Positions 40,648 to 53,619 of a stretch of DNA of 64,000 nt are shown piece after piece. Positions within the stretch are counted from its first letter, which is position 1; each line of letters opens with the position of its first letter. The stretch is from assembly GCF_003286085.1 (NCBI RefSeq), contig NW_020825288.1, positions 9,920,001-9,984,000 on the forward strand, in the 5' to 3' direction. A program made the translations under genes and the position numbers. The DNA comes from Drosophila persimilis. Lineage: Eukaryota; Arthropoda; Insecta; Diptera; Drosophilidae. The notes beneath the pieces are model-generated. The model did not search any database. It was not told where the DNA came from and saw only the letters and a program-made list of their open reading frames with translations.

Positions 40648-41275
40648 CTAAATTAAAGATTCTCGCTCAGAATGTCAACTCGCTGATAGCGCAGCATAAA
40701 CGAATCGAATTAAATGTACTGTTGAACAAACACCAACCAGACATTCTGATTGCCATTGAACATCGGCTCTTGGAGCGTCATCGGGTGTATTTGGATCATT
40801 ACACGTTCGTGAGGTAAACACAGTTGGCAACGGACATCGGGACCAGCTATGTTACTATTTCCGCAAATGGCGTTTGAAAATCAACGAGCCGAAATGCGAA
40901 TGCTGCATGATTGTGGGCCCAGCGAAGGCGGGACTATTTCGAAATGCACGCAACTTCACACCTTCAATCGTGATCAATGGCAGCGTACAGGTTCAGGTCA
41001 AGGACTCACTCAGATACCTGGGTGTCGTCTTCGATCACAAGCACAACTTTCACAAGCATCTCGACCTGGTGCTGGGCAAGGCCAAGCGACAGATGGCGAT
41101 AGTGAGTAGATATTTTGGTTTAATCAGCAGCAGTAACACCGGGGCATCATCGTCATCGTCGTCGTCGTCGTCGTTATCGGCACTGGATAATAATAACAAT
41201 GAGAAAATCACCAAAATACGATCACTCATCTACAAGAAGTTGATTCAGCCGCTATTGCTGTACGGCCATGTGGCC
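40644..41275 (+). pseudogene. Element A ORF2 deletion derivative (copy 3)
   Basis: Third occurrence of the same endonuclease-to-RT-tail deletion. Beyond 41,275 the junction to the next 5' UTR is 30 bp shorter than in copies 1 and 2, so the C-terminal frame stays open longer (to 41,383). Confidence 0.82.
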
Positions 41276-44027
41276 AATTTTCAATTTCTAATTTTTAATT
41301 CAATTGGACTTGGTCTGTGTGTGTGCGCGCGCCTGTGGTCCGGTATTGTGGATACTCGGCATTCCTTTCTGGACTGCCGCTGAGTCCAAAACAAACTCCG
41401 TTTGACATTAGCGGGCGGTGAGCCGGCGTGCGGCTGAGGGATGTTGCATGGGGTCCCCCCCCCCGTGTACGTCCTGTTGCCAAGCACCGATCACCGCCAC
41501 TATACACACTGTATATCAACACTACGACTACTGTCATCGCCACCACCAACCGCAGCCCGTCTACGCTTCGGGTGCGGGGAGAGGAGAGAGAGTGAGAGTA
41601 GAGAAAGGGGAGGAGGAGGAGAAGAAGAAGAACCAAAACTTCAACATGAAGAAATCCGCGCGTCAGCAGCACCAACAGCAATCTCAATCTCAATTGAGAA
41701 AGGCAAATAAAAGAACAACCCCGACATCGACAGCATCGGCATCGGCGGCGTCATTGTCACCGCGGTCGTCGCCGCCGCCGTTCACAGCGGTGGAGGCGGC
41801 TGCGTCGGCATCGGCAGCGGCGTCGATGTTGATGATCACTTCAAGTACAGAGACACCAGCGGCAGCGGCAGCGACACCAGCGGCAGCGGCAGCGACACCA
41901 GCGGCAGCGGCAGCGACACCAGCGGCAGCAGCACCAGCGGCCGCACCAATTAATGCCGCATCAACAACAACAAAAACAGAAGTAGCAACAACAACAGCCA
42001 TAGCTGTAACACAAATACAACCAGAAGCAACCCATCAAGCTGCAGCATCGTCTACAGCCATAATAACATCAACTACAACATCGTCTGTGGCTGCAGCACC
42101 GGCTGTGGCGTCAGTTGCAGCGCCGCCAACTGCGGCGGCTGTACATCGTGACACTCCAACAGTGCCGATGGCAGCAACAACAGCAACAAAAGCAGCAACA
42201 GCAGCGGCAACAGCGGCGACGGCAGCTGCAGCAGCAGCAGCAGCAACAACTTCAACAACAACAACACCAGAGATATTGATGCCGACATTGCCATTGGCAT
42301 CGCCATCGGCATCGTCTGCGGCATTGCCAGCGATAATTGGCAATAGAAATGCTAACAATAAACGTGAACATCACGAAATTTCAACAACACCATCAGAGAC
42401 ATCAATCGACTCAATGTCCATATCGTCGACGGCATCGTCGTCGTCGTCGTCGTCGTCATCGTCGTCGGCGGCATCGTACTCGGCGGCACTGCCATGAATA
42501 ATACTAAAATTAATAATAATAATAAAAATAAAAAAAAATCATTATTATCATTCAACAAACAACAAAGAAACATTAACATCAACAATGTTGGCGGCAGCGG
42601 CAGCAACAACAACAACAACCGCTTCGCCATACTAACCGACAACGATGGCGGTGATGATGGTGGTGATGACGGTGATGATATTGACGGCGATGACAGTGAT
42701 GAGGACTGCAACGGCATCGATGAAATCGATATGTCTGAATTCCCGCCGCTCTCCGGACCAGCGAGAGCGAGCAATGGGAGTCAGACACATATCGACGAAT
42801 CAATTCATATGAACAGTGACGACAACGGCAACGGCAGAGATGACGATGATACACCAATTGTATCGTCATACTATGATGATAAACCGTCAACATCAGCAGG
42901 AGCAGCAGCAGCAGCAGCAGCAAAAGCTCTACTACGGCAGCAGCGGCAGCACAAGCAGCAGCAACAACAACAACGTCAAACCGCAGCAGCAGCAGCAGCA
43001 ACAAAAACACCAGCACAAGCAGCAGTGGCGGCGATTATGAAAAAACTACCAACGAAAACGGCTGCAACAGCAGCAGCAAACGCAGGTAAAGCGAAATCAA
43101 ACAATAACGGCAAACATCCACCCATAATTGCCGTATACAATGTAAACACTTAACAAATGGTGCATAGAATCACAAACATTATTAAATCTAAGAACTTTAC
43201 ACTCAATATTAAGAATAAGAATCTAGTTTATGTACAGTGAAGAAACCTAAACGATTATCAACTAATTATAAGTACACTAAACACAGAAAATGTACACTAT
43301 TACACTTACACACCCAAAGATCTCAAACCAAACAATTTCCACAAATCGAATTGATATCTGTTAAAATATTCAAAGACAAATTCTGGCTAATCCAGATCAA
43401 AAAATGTACCAATGACAATAACAACAATACCAATGCTGCCATCGAACAGATCGGCAAACTGATGAAAATGAAAAGTCTACTAAATTGTCGGATTACAGTC
43501 GAAAGATTGAAACCAAACAATGGCCAAAATATCATCCAACAGTGTCGCAATTGCCAGCGTTTCACACACTCGGCAAGCAATTGTAAGCTAGCATATCGAT
43601 GTGTCAAATGTATTGAACAACATCAGCCGGGCCAATGCCGGATCAAGAAACGTGACGAACAAACGGCCAACGCTAACGCTAATGAAACGCCGATTGTCCA
43701 GTGTGTCAACTGTAAGGGGGCGCATACGGCAAACGCTAAAATGTGCCCAATTGGTTTGGCGGCACTGCAACGCCAAAATGAACATAAAGCAAAACTAAAT
43801 GCGAATAGAATGGTAACATCAACAACAACAACGGAACGACAAATACGAAACACCGACGTCATATCGGCAATACGCAAGGGTAAAACGTTCGCATCGCTCC
43901 TCAAAGGAGACAATGCCAGCACTAGCGCAAATACAAACACAAACACAAACACCAATGGCAAACGAGCCGCTAATAATAACAACAACAACAATAACAAAAA
44001 CAAAAACAAAAATACACCATCAACAAT
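41276..44027 (+). mobile_element. Element A copy 4, truncated by X
   Basis: 5' UTR (41,276-41,645) and ORF1 with a large internal deletion (joining AASYSAALP to the NNTKINNNNK region at 42,494). Another deletion lies near 43,330, and the copy ends abruptly inside the Asn-rich part of ORF1 at 44,027, where X begins. Confidence 0.85.
41646..42497 (+). pseudogene. Element A ORF1 N-terminal part without the early stop (copy 4)
   Basis: The only copy in which codon 16 is CAA (41,691) and not TAA, so MKKSARQQHQ continues into the Ala/Thr-rich domain. This supports 41,646 as the genuine ORF1 start. The frame ends at the internal deletion with TGA at 42,495. A 15-nt repeat (gcggcagcgacacca) is expanded near 41,870-41,925. 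Confidence 0.78.
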
Positions 44028-44049
44028 CATCGTTTTTGTTGTTTTGTAA
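42494..44049 (+). pseudogene. Element A ORF1 middle and zinc-knuckle pieces (copy 4)
   Basis: Piece 42,494-43,153 holds the Asn- and Asp-rich middle (219 codons) and ends at the same VYNVNT stop as copy 2. Piece 43,237-44,049 holds the RRM-like segment and the knuckles with CVNCKGAHTANAKMC, then runs into X for seven codons. Confidence 0.77.
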
Positions 44050-46332
44050 GTTACCTATTTATAGTTTTGTTATTCTTTTTTCACTAACTACTTTATAATT
44101 AATCCCTGAATGGATATGAATTAACAAAATTTTATAAATTTGAATCAAAGGCCATTATTTTCTTATTCAAAGTCAAAAAATGTAATTTATTTTCAGTGTG
44201 TAAAGAGTTTCTTGACATACTGTATGTATTATACGGCCCGAGGGGTCTCTAAGCCCCACGTAGCTTATTATCTTCTTTAAAGGGGGGGGGAAAGTCGCGA
44301 TCACGGCGGACGCCACTGGCTTTTCAGAACCAAACCCAACCACAACGACGCAGCAGCAGCCAAAGAGGGAGAGGAATACACCAAGAACCGAACCCCAACG
44401 GCACCGACACAGAAACGGGGAGGAATACACCAATAAGCAAAACCCAACGACAACAACGCAGCGGAAGCCAAAGAGAGAGAGGAATACACCAAGGACCGAA
44501 AACCAACGGCATCGACACACCAACGGTGAGGAATACACCGAGAAAGCAGAAACCCAACGACAACGACGCAGCAGCAGCCAAAGAGGGAGAGGAATACACC
44601 AAGAACCGAACCCCAACGGCACCGACACAGAAACGGGGAGGAATACACCAATAAGCAAAACCCAACGACAACAACGCAGCGGAAGCCAAAGAGAGAGAGG
44701 AATACACCAAGAGCCGAAACGGTAGCCAACAGCATCAATTCAGTGACGGCCGAAGACGAGAAGCGCCGAAAAGATAAGCCGCCAGCGTCGACGCAGCAAC
44801 GAAGCGCCGAAACGGTAAGCCCACAGCAGCAACGGCAGAAGAGAAACGCGGAAAACCAAAACCGAGTAACGCCGCGCCAGCAGCGAAAAAGAGACAAAAG
44901 TCACCGGCGCAGCGTAGACGCCGAACGACGGCGCCAGCCCTCTGCCGCCGCGAGAATGACGACGCTGACCGCCCACGCTGACGCTGGATCGGGAGAGTTC
45001 TGAGGCTGGAGGAAAAAACGTCTGTTAAGCTATTAAGCGTTTTTAATAACTGTTCCAATTTGAAGTTAATAAAAGTCGAGAGGCTGTTTATAATTCACAA
45101 TTTATTTGCATATGTAAACCAACTTATCGCGTATGTACATATGGCAATGATTGGGCGAACGATTGCGAGGATGTTAATCTAATAGCTGCGAAGATTAGCT
45201 CAAGACTGCCCATGCAAGGGCTGACGGGCCAATCTGCCGGGCCCTATGCAGCAAGCTTAGTCGCGAGCGAGAGCGTATGATAGCCCGAGAGCGTTAGAGC
45301 TGCTCGGGGATGATGTTAAGCCGAGTCCGAGAGATTGCGACATAAGGAGACGAAATAATTCCGCTGCATGCGCATATGCGGTAGCAAATGATCTTTGTAG
45401 TGGGGGCATTGGAAACGACAACACCAAAATGCATTTCCTTTGGGCCGCACCACTGGCAATAATTTAAAATATTTAAGCTGCTTGACCCGACAACGTGGAT
45501 GAGAAAAAAATTCGATTGGGAGCAGTCGTAGGAGTCGGACGTGTTCGCTGAAAAATTCGAGTGGCTTGGAAAAAGTAACACACGTGGCGGCCCGGATCCA
45601 CGCCAACGCTATCAGTGACACGGGGAAGATCCTGCATCGACGCTGCGCTTACGGGGAGAAGACCCTGCATCGATACTACACTTACGGAGAGGAGATCCTG
45701 CATCTACGCTGCACCCACGGGGAAGAGTACGAGTACAAGCGTGGGAGTTCAGGGGTAAGCTAGTCTCTAGACGTGTATACGGGCTGCTGAGCGGTGCGAT
45801 AGGTAGGGAACCAAGAAACAATAAAGTGAAATGTAACGAATATAATAGAAACATAGCCCGACCACCAACAATCTATACACTAGGGAACCTGGAGGCCCGG
45901 GGCTTCATCTTCTCTGCCCTTCCTCTCGCCTCTTGCCCGAGTCTGTGTGATTCCATCCAGTAGTTCGTAGCCCGACAGGATCCTGAGGCCGCTTTCCGGC
46001 GATTGCCTAGGCGTTCTCGGTGACACCTGTCGGCGTTCCCTCCGCATGATTCCCTCCAGTAGTTTGTGACCCCGCAGGGTCCCGAGGCCGCTATCCGACG
46101 ATCGTCTAAGCGCTCCCGGTGACGCCTGTTGGTGTCTCGTCTGATCCCCGTAGTCCCCTGGGTCCCGAAGGGGCTGTCCGGCGATTGCCTAAGCCCTCTC
46201 GGCGATACCTGTCCTGTATGATAAAGACTTTCGCAGTAATGTTTAGCCCGATAGTGTCCCGTGAGTGCTATCCGGCGATAGCCTAGGTACTCTCGGCGAC
46301 CCCTGTCGGTATTATCGCATAGTAAAGACCTC
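44028..46332 (+). mobile_element. X1: LTR-like sequence, first copy
   Basis: About 2.3 kb without a recognisable gene. It is nearly the same as 48,426-50,68x. After a 170-bp AT-rich lead, a TGTGTAAAGAG start at 44,197 could be the LTR 5' end. A 218-bp module near 44,343-44,700 is duplicated here but mostly single in X2. An AATAAA lies near 45,821. 45,950-46,330 consists of four to five imperfect modules with the core cggcgattgcctaagc and ctctcggcgacacctgt. X1 lacks the last part present in X2. A solo LTR of a long-LTR element is the best guess. Confidence 0.55.
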
Positions 46333-47224
46333 ACCTCATCGCCACTATACACACTGTATATCAACACTACGACTACTGTAACACTGACTACACTGACACT
46401 GTACTACTGACTACATAGCTGTAACACAAATACAACCAGAAGCAACCCATCAAGCTGCAGCATCGTCTACAGCCATAATAACATCAACTACAACATCGTC
46501 TGTGGCTGCAGCACCGGCTGTGGCGTCAGTTGCAGCGCCGCCAACTGCGGCGGCTGTACATCGTGACACTCCAACAGTGCCGATGGCAGCAACAACAGCA
46601 ACAACAGCAGCAACAGCAGCGGCAACAGCGGCGACGGCAGCTGCAGCAGCAGCAGCAGCAACAACTTCAACAACAACAACACCAGAGATATTGATGCCGA
46701 CATTGCCATTGGCATCGCCATCGGCATCAGAGACATCAATCGACTCAATGTCCATATCGTCGACGGCATCGTCGTCGTCGTCGTCATCGTCGTCGGCGGC
46801 ATCGTACTCGGCGGCACTGCCATGAATAATACTAAAATTAATAATAATAATAAAAATAAAAAAAAATCATTATTATCATTCAACAAACAACAAAGAAACA
46901 TTAACATCAACAATGTTGGCGGCAGCGGCAGCGGCAGCAACAACAACAACAACCGCTTCGCCATACTAACCGACAACGATGGCGGTGATGATGGTGGTGA
47001 TGACGGTGATGATATTGACGGCGATGACAGTGATGAGGACTGCAACGGCATCGATGAAATCGATATGTCTGAATTCCCGCCGCTCTCCGGACCAGCGAGA
47101 GCGAGCAATGGGAGTCAGACACATATCGACGAATCAATTCATATGAACAGTGACGACAACGGCAACGGCAGAGATGACGATGATACACCAATTGTATCGT
47201 CATACTATGATGATAAACCGTCAA

Positions 47225-47255
<31 letters not shown>

Positions 47256-48425
47256 TCTACTACGGCAGCAGCGGCAGCACAAGCAGCAGCAACAACAACA
47301 ACGTCAAACCGCAGCAGCAGCAGCAGCAACAAAAACACCAGCACAAGCAGCAGTGGCGGCGATTATGAAAAAACTACCAACGAAAACGGCTGCAACAGCA
47401 GCAGCAAACGCAGGTAAAGCGAAATCAAACAATAACGGCAAACATCCACCCATAATTGCCGTATACAATGTAAACACTTAACAAATGGTGCATAGAATCA
47501 CAAACATTATTAAATCTAAGAACTTTACACTCAATATTAAGAATAAGAATCTAGTTTATGTACAGTGAAGAAACCTAAACGATTATCAACTAATTATAAG
47601 TACACTAAACACAGAAAATGTACACTATTACACATACACACCCAAAGATCTCAAACCAATTTCATTATTAATCAAAAAGCTACCCACCAACGTATACGAT
47701 TCGCAGGAAATTCAATCGGCAGTTGTTGAACAATTTGCACAAATCGAATTGATATCTGTTAAAATATTCAAAGACAAATTCTGGCTAATCCAGATCAAAA
47801 AATGTACCAATGACAATAACAACAATACCAATGCTGCCATCGAACAGATCGGCAAACTGATGAAAATGAAAAGTCTACTAAATTGTCGGATTACAGTCGA
47901 AAGATTGAAACCAAACAATGGCCAAAATATCATCCAACAGTGTCGCAATTGCCAGCGTTTCACACACTCGGCAAGCAATTGTAAGCTAGCATATCGATGT
48001 GTCAAATGTATTGAACAACATCAGCCGGGCCAATGCCGGATCAAGAAACGTGACGAACAAACGGCCAACGCTAACGCTAATGAAACGCCGATTGTCCAGT
48101 GTGTCAACTGTAAGGGGGCGCATACGGCAAACGCTAAAATGTGCCCAATTGGTTTGGCGGCACTGCAACGCCAAAATGAACATAAAGCAAAACTAAATGC
48201 GAATAGAATGGTAACATCAACAACAACAACGGAACGACAAATACGAAACACCGACGTCATATCGGCAATACGCAAGGGTAAAACGTTCGCATCGCTCCTC
48301 AAAGGAGACAATGCCAGCACTAGCGCAAATACAAACACAAACACAAACACCAATGGCAAACGAGCCGCTAATAATAACAACAACAACAATAACAAAAACA
48401 AAAACAAAAATACACCATCAACAAT
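46333..48425 (+). mobile_element. Element A copy 5, rearranged fragment
   Basis: Begins with a short 5' UTR piece (cgccactatacacactg), a scrambled ctgactacactgac stretch, then ORF1 from the ATACAACCAGAAGC region on. It ends at the same ORF1 position as copy 4, directly at X2. Copies 4 and 5 plus X1 and X2 thus form a 4.35-kb segmental tandem duplication. Confidence 0.82.
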
Positions 48426-48447
48426 CATCGTTTTTGTTGTTTTGTAA
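46502..48447 (+). pseudogene. Element A ORF1 pieces (copy 5)
   Basis: Open pieces at 46,502-46,825 (Ala-rich), 46,822-47,481 (Asn/Asp-rich, ends VYNVNT) and 47,749-48,447 (RRM-like and zinc knuckles). The deletion joining the first two matches that of copy 4 at its right side but is larger on the left. Confidence 0.76.
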
Positions 48448-50916
48448 GTTACCTATTTATAGTTTTGTTATTCTTTTTTCACTAACTACTTTATAATTAA
48501 TCCCTGAATGGATATGAATTAACAAAATTTTATAAATTTGAATCAAAGGCCATTATTTTCTTATTCAAAGTCAAAAAATGTAATTCTTTTCAGTGTGTAA
48601 AGAGTTTCTTGACATACTGTATGTATTATACGGCCCGAGGGGTCTCTAAGCCCCACGTAGCTTATTATCTTCTTTAAAGGGGGGGGGAAAGTCGCGATCA
48701 CGGCGGACGCCACTGGCTTTTCAGAACCAAACCCAACAACAACGACGCAGCAACGGCCAAAGGGAGACGATGAAAACACCGAGAACCAAATCCAAAAACA
48801 ACGACGCAGCAGCAGCCAAAGAGAGAGAGGAATACACCAAGGACCGAAAACCAACGGCATCGACACACCAACGGTGAGGAATACACCGAGAAAGCAGAAA
48901 CCCAACGACAACGACGCAGCAGCAGCCAAAGAGGGAGAGGAATACACCAAGAACCGAACCCCAACGGCACCGACACAGAAACGGGGAGGAATACACCAAT
49001 AAGCAAAACCCAACGACAACAACGCAGCGGAAGCCAAAGAGAGAGAGGAATACACCAAGAGCCGAAACGGTAGCCAACAGCATCAATTCAGTGACGGCCG
49101 AAGACGAGAAGCGCCGAAAAGATAAGCCGCCAGCGTCGACGCAGCAACGAAGCGCCGAAACGGTAAGCCCACAGCAGCAACGGCAGAAGAGAAACGCGGA
49201 AAACCAAAACCGAGTAACGCCGCGCCAGCAGCGAAAAAGAGACAAAAGTCACCGGCGCAGCGTAGACGCCGAACGACGGCGCCAGCCCTCTGCCGCCGCG
49301 AGAATGACGACGCTGACCGCCCACGCTGACGCTGGATCGGGAGAGTTCTGAGGCTGGAGGAAAAAACGTCTGTTAAGCTATTAAGCGTTTTTAATAACTG
49401 TTCCAATTTGAAGTTAATAAAAGTCGAGAGGCTGTTTATAATTCACAATTTATTTGCATATGTAAACCAACTTATCGCGTATGTACATATGGCAATGATT
49501 GGGCGAACGATTGCGAGGATGTTAATCTAATAGCTGCGAAGATTAGCTCAAGACAGCCCATGCAAGGGCTGACGGGCCAATCTGCCGGGCCCTATGCAGC
49601 AAGCTTAGACGCGAGCGAGAGCGTATGATAGCCCGAGAGCGTTAGAGCTGCTCGGGGATGATGTTAAGCCGAGTCCGAGAGATTGCGACATAAGGAGACG
49701 AAATAATTCCGCTGCATGCGCATATGCGGTAGCAAATGATCTTTGTAGTGGGGGCATTGGAAACGACAACACCAAAATGCATTTCCTTTGGGCCGCACCA
49801 CTGGCAATAATTTAAAATATTTAAGCTGCTTGACCCGACAACGTGGATGAGAAAAAAATTCGATTGGGAGCAGTCGTAGGAGTCGGACGTGTTCGCTGAA
49901 AAATTCGAGTGGCTTGGAAAAAGTAACACACGTGGCGGCCCGGATCCACGCCAACGCTATCAGTGACACGGGGAAGATCCTGCATCGACGCTGCGCTTAC
50001 GGGGAGAAGACCCTGCATCGATACTACACTTACGGAGAGGAGACCCTGCATCTACGCTGCACCCACGGGGAAGAGTACGAGTACAAGCGTGGGAGTTCAG
50101 GGGTAAGCTAGTCTCTAGACGTGTATACGGGCTGCTGAGCGGTGCGATAGGTAGGGAACCAAGAAACAATAAAGTGAAATGTAACGAATATAACAGAAAC
50201 ATAGCCCGACCACCAACAATCTATACACTAGGGAACCTGGAGGCCCGGGGCTTCATCTTCTCTGCCCTTCCTCTCGCCTCTTGCCCGAGTCTGTGTGATT
50301 CCATCCAGTAGTTCGTAGCCCGACAGGATCCTGAGGCTGCTTTCCGGCGATTGCCTAGGCGTTCTCGGTGACACCTGTCGGCGTTCCCTCCGCATGATTC
50401 CCTCCAGTAGTTTGTGACCCCGCAGGGTCCCGAGGCCGCTATCCGACGATCGTCTAAGCGCTCCCGGTGACGCCTGTTGGTGTCTCGTCTGATCCCCGTA
50501 GTCCCCTGGGTCCCGAAGGGGCTGTCCGGCGATTGCCTAAGCCCTCTCGGCGATACCTGTCCTGTATGATAAAGACTTTCGCAGTAATGTTTAGCCCGAT
50601 AGTGTCCCGTGAGTGCTATCCGGCGATAGCCTAGGTACTCTCGGCGACCCCTGTCGGTATTATCGCATAGTAAAGACCTCCGTATTGATTCTGAGTTCGG
50701 TGGGGTCCTGAATGCGCTATTCGGCGATAACCGGAGTGCTCTCGGTGAAACCAGCTGCCACGTCCCACGCTACGATCGCTCCCGTCCGCGGGACTGCTGC
50801 CCCGTCCCCCATCGTCGGTCCGAAACACGGAGTCCCGGCAAATTATAAATATTACTGTAATTTCGACCCTGGAGTAGACTGACATATGTACCCCAGCACA
50901 GGATTGCTTCCTTACA
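48426..50916 (+). mobile_element. X2: LTR-like sequence, second and longer copy
   Basis: About 2.5 kb. Same as X1 but with one 218-bp module largely missing and an extra 3' part: a further cggcgataaccgg module, then sequence that ends GGATTGCTTCCTTACA at 50,916, directly before element A' DNA. The last ten bases match the end of the LTR at 31,959 (CTTCCTTACA), which supports X being an LTR. From TG at 48,594 to CA at 50,916 is 2,323 bp. No flanking duplication can be read because the left flank is rearranged. Confidence 0.58.
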
Positions 50917-51339
50917 GCATCGCTTCTCAAAGGCGGCAATGCCAAAATGGACACAAACCCAACGGTCACGAAACCAAATGGCAAAAGAACCAACAACAAA
51001 AATGAACCATTAGCAACAATGACAATTAGCCAGGCATTGAGTCGGCAATCGGCAAACAATCGATTGACTCCAACAACAACAACATCATCATCACTGTTAT
51101 CAATCATGGCCAATCTCAACACGGACTCCATGAACATATTCGGTATGAGCTTTATCGAATTTATACAAATCGTCAAGGATACCACACGAAAATATGACAC
51201 CAAACAAAATACCAAAGAGCAAAAACAAAGCCTTATGCTAGAATTGGCATTTCAAATTGCGGCAGCCACCACCACCACCACCGCCACCGCCACTGCCACT
51301 AACAATAACAACAACAACAACAACAACAACAACAAATGA
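50917..51339 (+). pseudogene. Element A' ORF1, C-terminal fragment
   Basis: Encodes the ORF1 tail (TMTISQALSRQS, MANLNTDSMNIFGMSFIEFI), about 70 % like the A copies by eye, and an extended Asn run before the stop. The TGA overlaps the presumed ORF2 ATG as in element A. Confidence 0.8.
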
Positions 51340-53550
51340 CTACACTTCGCTCAACATTAACGAACCGAACTCAATGGACTGCTGAACAAGCACCAGCCGG
51401 ATATACTAATCATCACTGAACATCGTCTATTGGATCGACACCAAGTATATTTCGACCATTAGACACTCATACGACAAACACAATGGGCATCAGATACCAA
51501 AAATCGAAACCGAAACGAATCGGGTATACGTGGCGGCTCAGTTGGCATCTGTGTGCGCAAGAATGTCAACTGCTCGACCATAAAACCACTTGCCCCGTTA
51601 CGTTTCCTAGAAGCATTAATTCTGAAAATAAATACAAAGAAAACAATGTCAATGTCAACAACAGCAACAGCAGCAATACAACCAACAACAACAACAACCA
51701 CCATTATCATAGTCGGCCTCTATTTGAGACCCAAAGATCCGCTCCTGGCCAGCGATCTAAACACGATAATGGATGCAATAAACAAATATGCCAACGATGC
51801 ACCAATCATCATCGGCGGCGATCTTAATGCCAAATATCCAAGCTCGAATCGGCCAATATTTAGCCCAAAGCACATCAACAAAAACGGCCGGACATTGTTT
51901 GATTGGCTGCAGAAGCAAACCAATCTGATATTGTACCCGAGTAGAGAGCCAACAAGACGTAACACTATCAACAACAACAACAACAACGCCATCGATGCAT
52001 CAATAGATGTTTTCACGACGGCACCAGCAACTTTCTACTGCGACGATGTAATATGCATGTTTTGATATATTTGGCGATAATATTCAATCATTGTTTCAAC
52101 ATCGGATACTATCCGGCAGTGTGGAAGATTAGCAAGATCAAACCGATACCCAAGACGAACATAAAACGGGAAAAATTGCTTGCCTATCGGCCCATCTCGG
52201 TGCTGTCGGCGGTTAGTAATTTGTTTAAAAGATGCTGCTCAGACAGATCAAAGATCATGGGATGAGCCAGCGGATACTGAAAGTATATCAATTTGGTTTC
52301 CGTGATAACTACTCGACCAGCCATGCGCTGGCAGTGACCAATAACATCATAACGGATAATCTAAATAGAAAAAGACCAACAATTGCATGTGCGTTGTATC
52401 TAGAAAAGGCATTCGACACGGTATGGATCAACGGGCTACTGTACAAGATGATCCAGAAGTATCGTTTTAGCCACCATATCACACGCATCATCCGATCATA
52501 TTTGCATAATCGCCAATTTGACATTCATAGCCCGCAGAGTAGTGGCAATGTGTCGGTGAGACGGAATATAACGGCCGGTGTACCGCAGGGATCACTGCTT
52601 GCACCGATACTATTCAACCTGTATCTGGCCGATTTTCCCGACTATCGGCCGCCGGTGAGGAATGCACTGAACCAAATCAAAATTCAGCCACTCATATATT
52701 CAGATGACATACTATTGCTGGCATCGGGCATGCGTCAGGTGTCTGCAAACGTACAGCTCAACTTGTATATTGATCAATTGTGTTACTATTTCCGCAAATG
52801 GCGATTGAAAATTAACGAACCAAAATGTGAATGCTATATGATCAGGGGCCCAACCAAAGCGGGCCTATTCAGAAATGCACGAAACTTCAGGCCATCGATT
52901 GTGATCAATGACAGTGTGCAGATTCAAATCAAAAACGATCTCAGATATCTGGGTGTCGTTTTCGATCATAAATTCAATTTTCACAAACATCTCGATCTAA
53001 TGCTGAGCAAAGCCAAACGACAAATGGCGATAGTAAGCAGATATTTTGGTCTAATCAGCAATAGCAGAGCACCGGCACCAGCGGCGGCAAACAACAACAA
53101 TAATAATAATAATAATGAAAAAATCACCAAAATACGATCACTCATATATAGAAAACTGATTCAGCCATTATTGTTGTATGGCCATGTGGCCTGGTTTAAT
53201 ATCACATCGACGCAAATGGAACGTTTACGCATCTTCGAACGCGAGATATTACGCAAAGCGTGCCGGCCTATGACCGGCTACCGTGAAACATCAACATGAA
53301 GATCACGGAACGATTCGTTGATAAAAATCTAAACGATCAGCTTGATCTCAAGGATAATCGGTTGATTTACGAAAGCACTGTGCAGAGCACAATACTGCCA
53401 TCGGCCGAACGGCAATATCTGACAATCAAAAATTTGGACATGCTAAAACAGCAACACATTCTCTATGACAAGGACGATAATTTGATATTCTATCATAGAA
53501 AACTAAATAGTCTTAATCCGAATAGCCTAAGATACAATACTAGTCAATGA
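51336..53550 (+). pseudogene. Element A' ORF2: endonuclease and reverse transcriptase, broken
   Basis: Pieces in several frames. 51,553-52,065 carries the endonuclease core (VGLYLRPKDPLL and GGDLNAKYPS, with the catalytic Asp and Asn). After a deletion of the endonuclease C-terminus, 52,053-52,265 has the RT start (AYRPISVLSAVSNLF), and 52,232-53,299 has the RT palm (ACALYLEKAFDTVW, GVPQGSLLAPILFN, and YSDD at the catalytic site where most relatives have YADD) and thumb. 53,296-53,550 is the C-terminal tail. At least three frameshifts or deletions make it non-functional. It shows what the core missing from element A looks like. Confidence 0.85.
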
Positions 53551-53586
53551 CAAAAACACACACAATGTTTGTACCAAAAACTCATG

Positions 53587-53619
<33 letters not shown>

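Larger units (their letters stand above)
39165..41275 (+). mobile_element. Element A copy 3, right part
   Basis: Continues ORF1 where 29,450 left off. It has a 28-bp deletion at about 39,427 that removes the VYNVNT stop region, and a short deletion in the CAG run. It then carries the zinc-knuckle part and the ORF2 deletion derivative. Confidence 0.87.

Noticed and set aside
44173..45058. Minus-strand Val/Leu/Cys-rich frames and an 86-codon plus-strand frame in X
   Set aside because: They follow the 218-bp repeat and have no recognisable domain; X1 and X2 differ in their extent.
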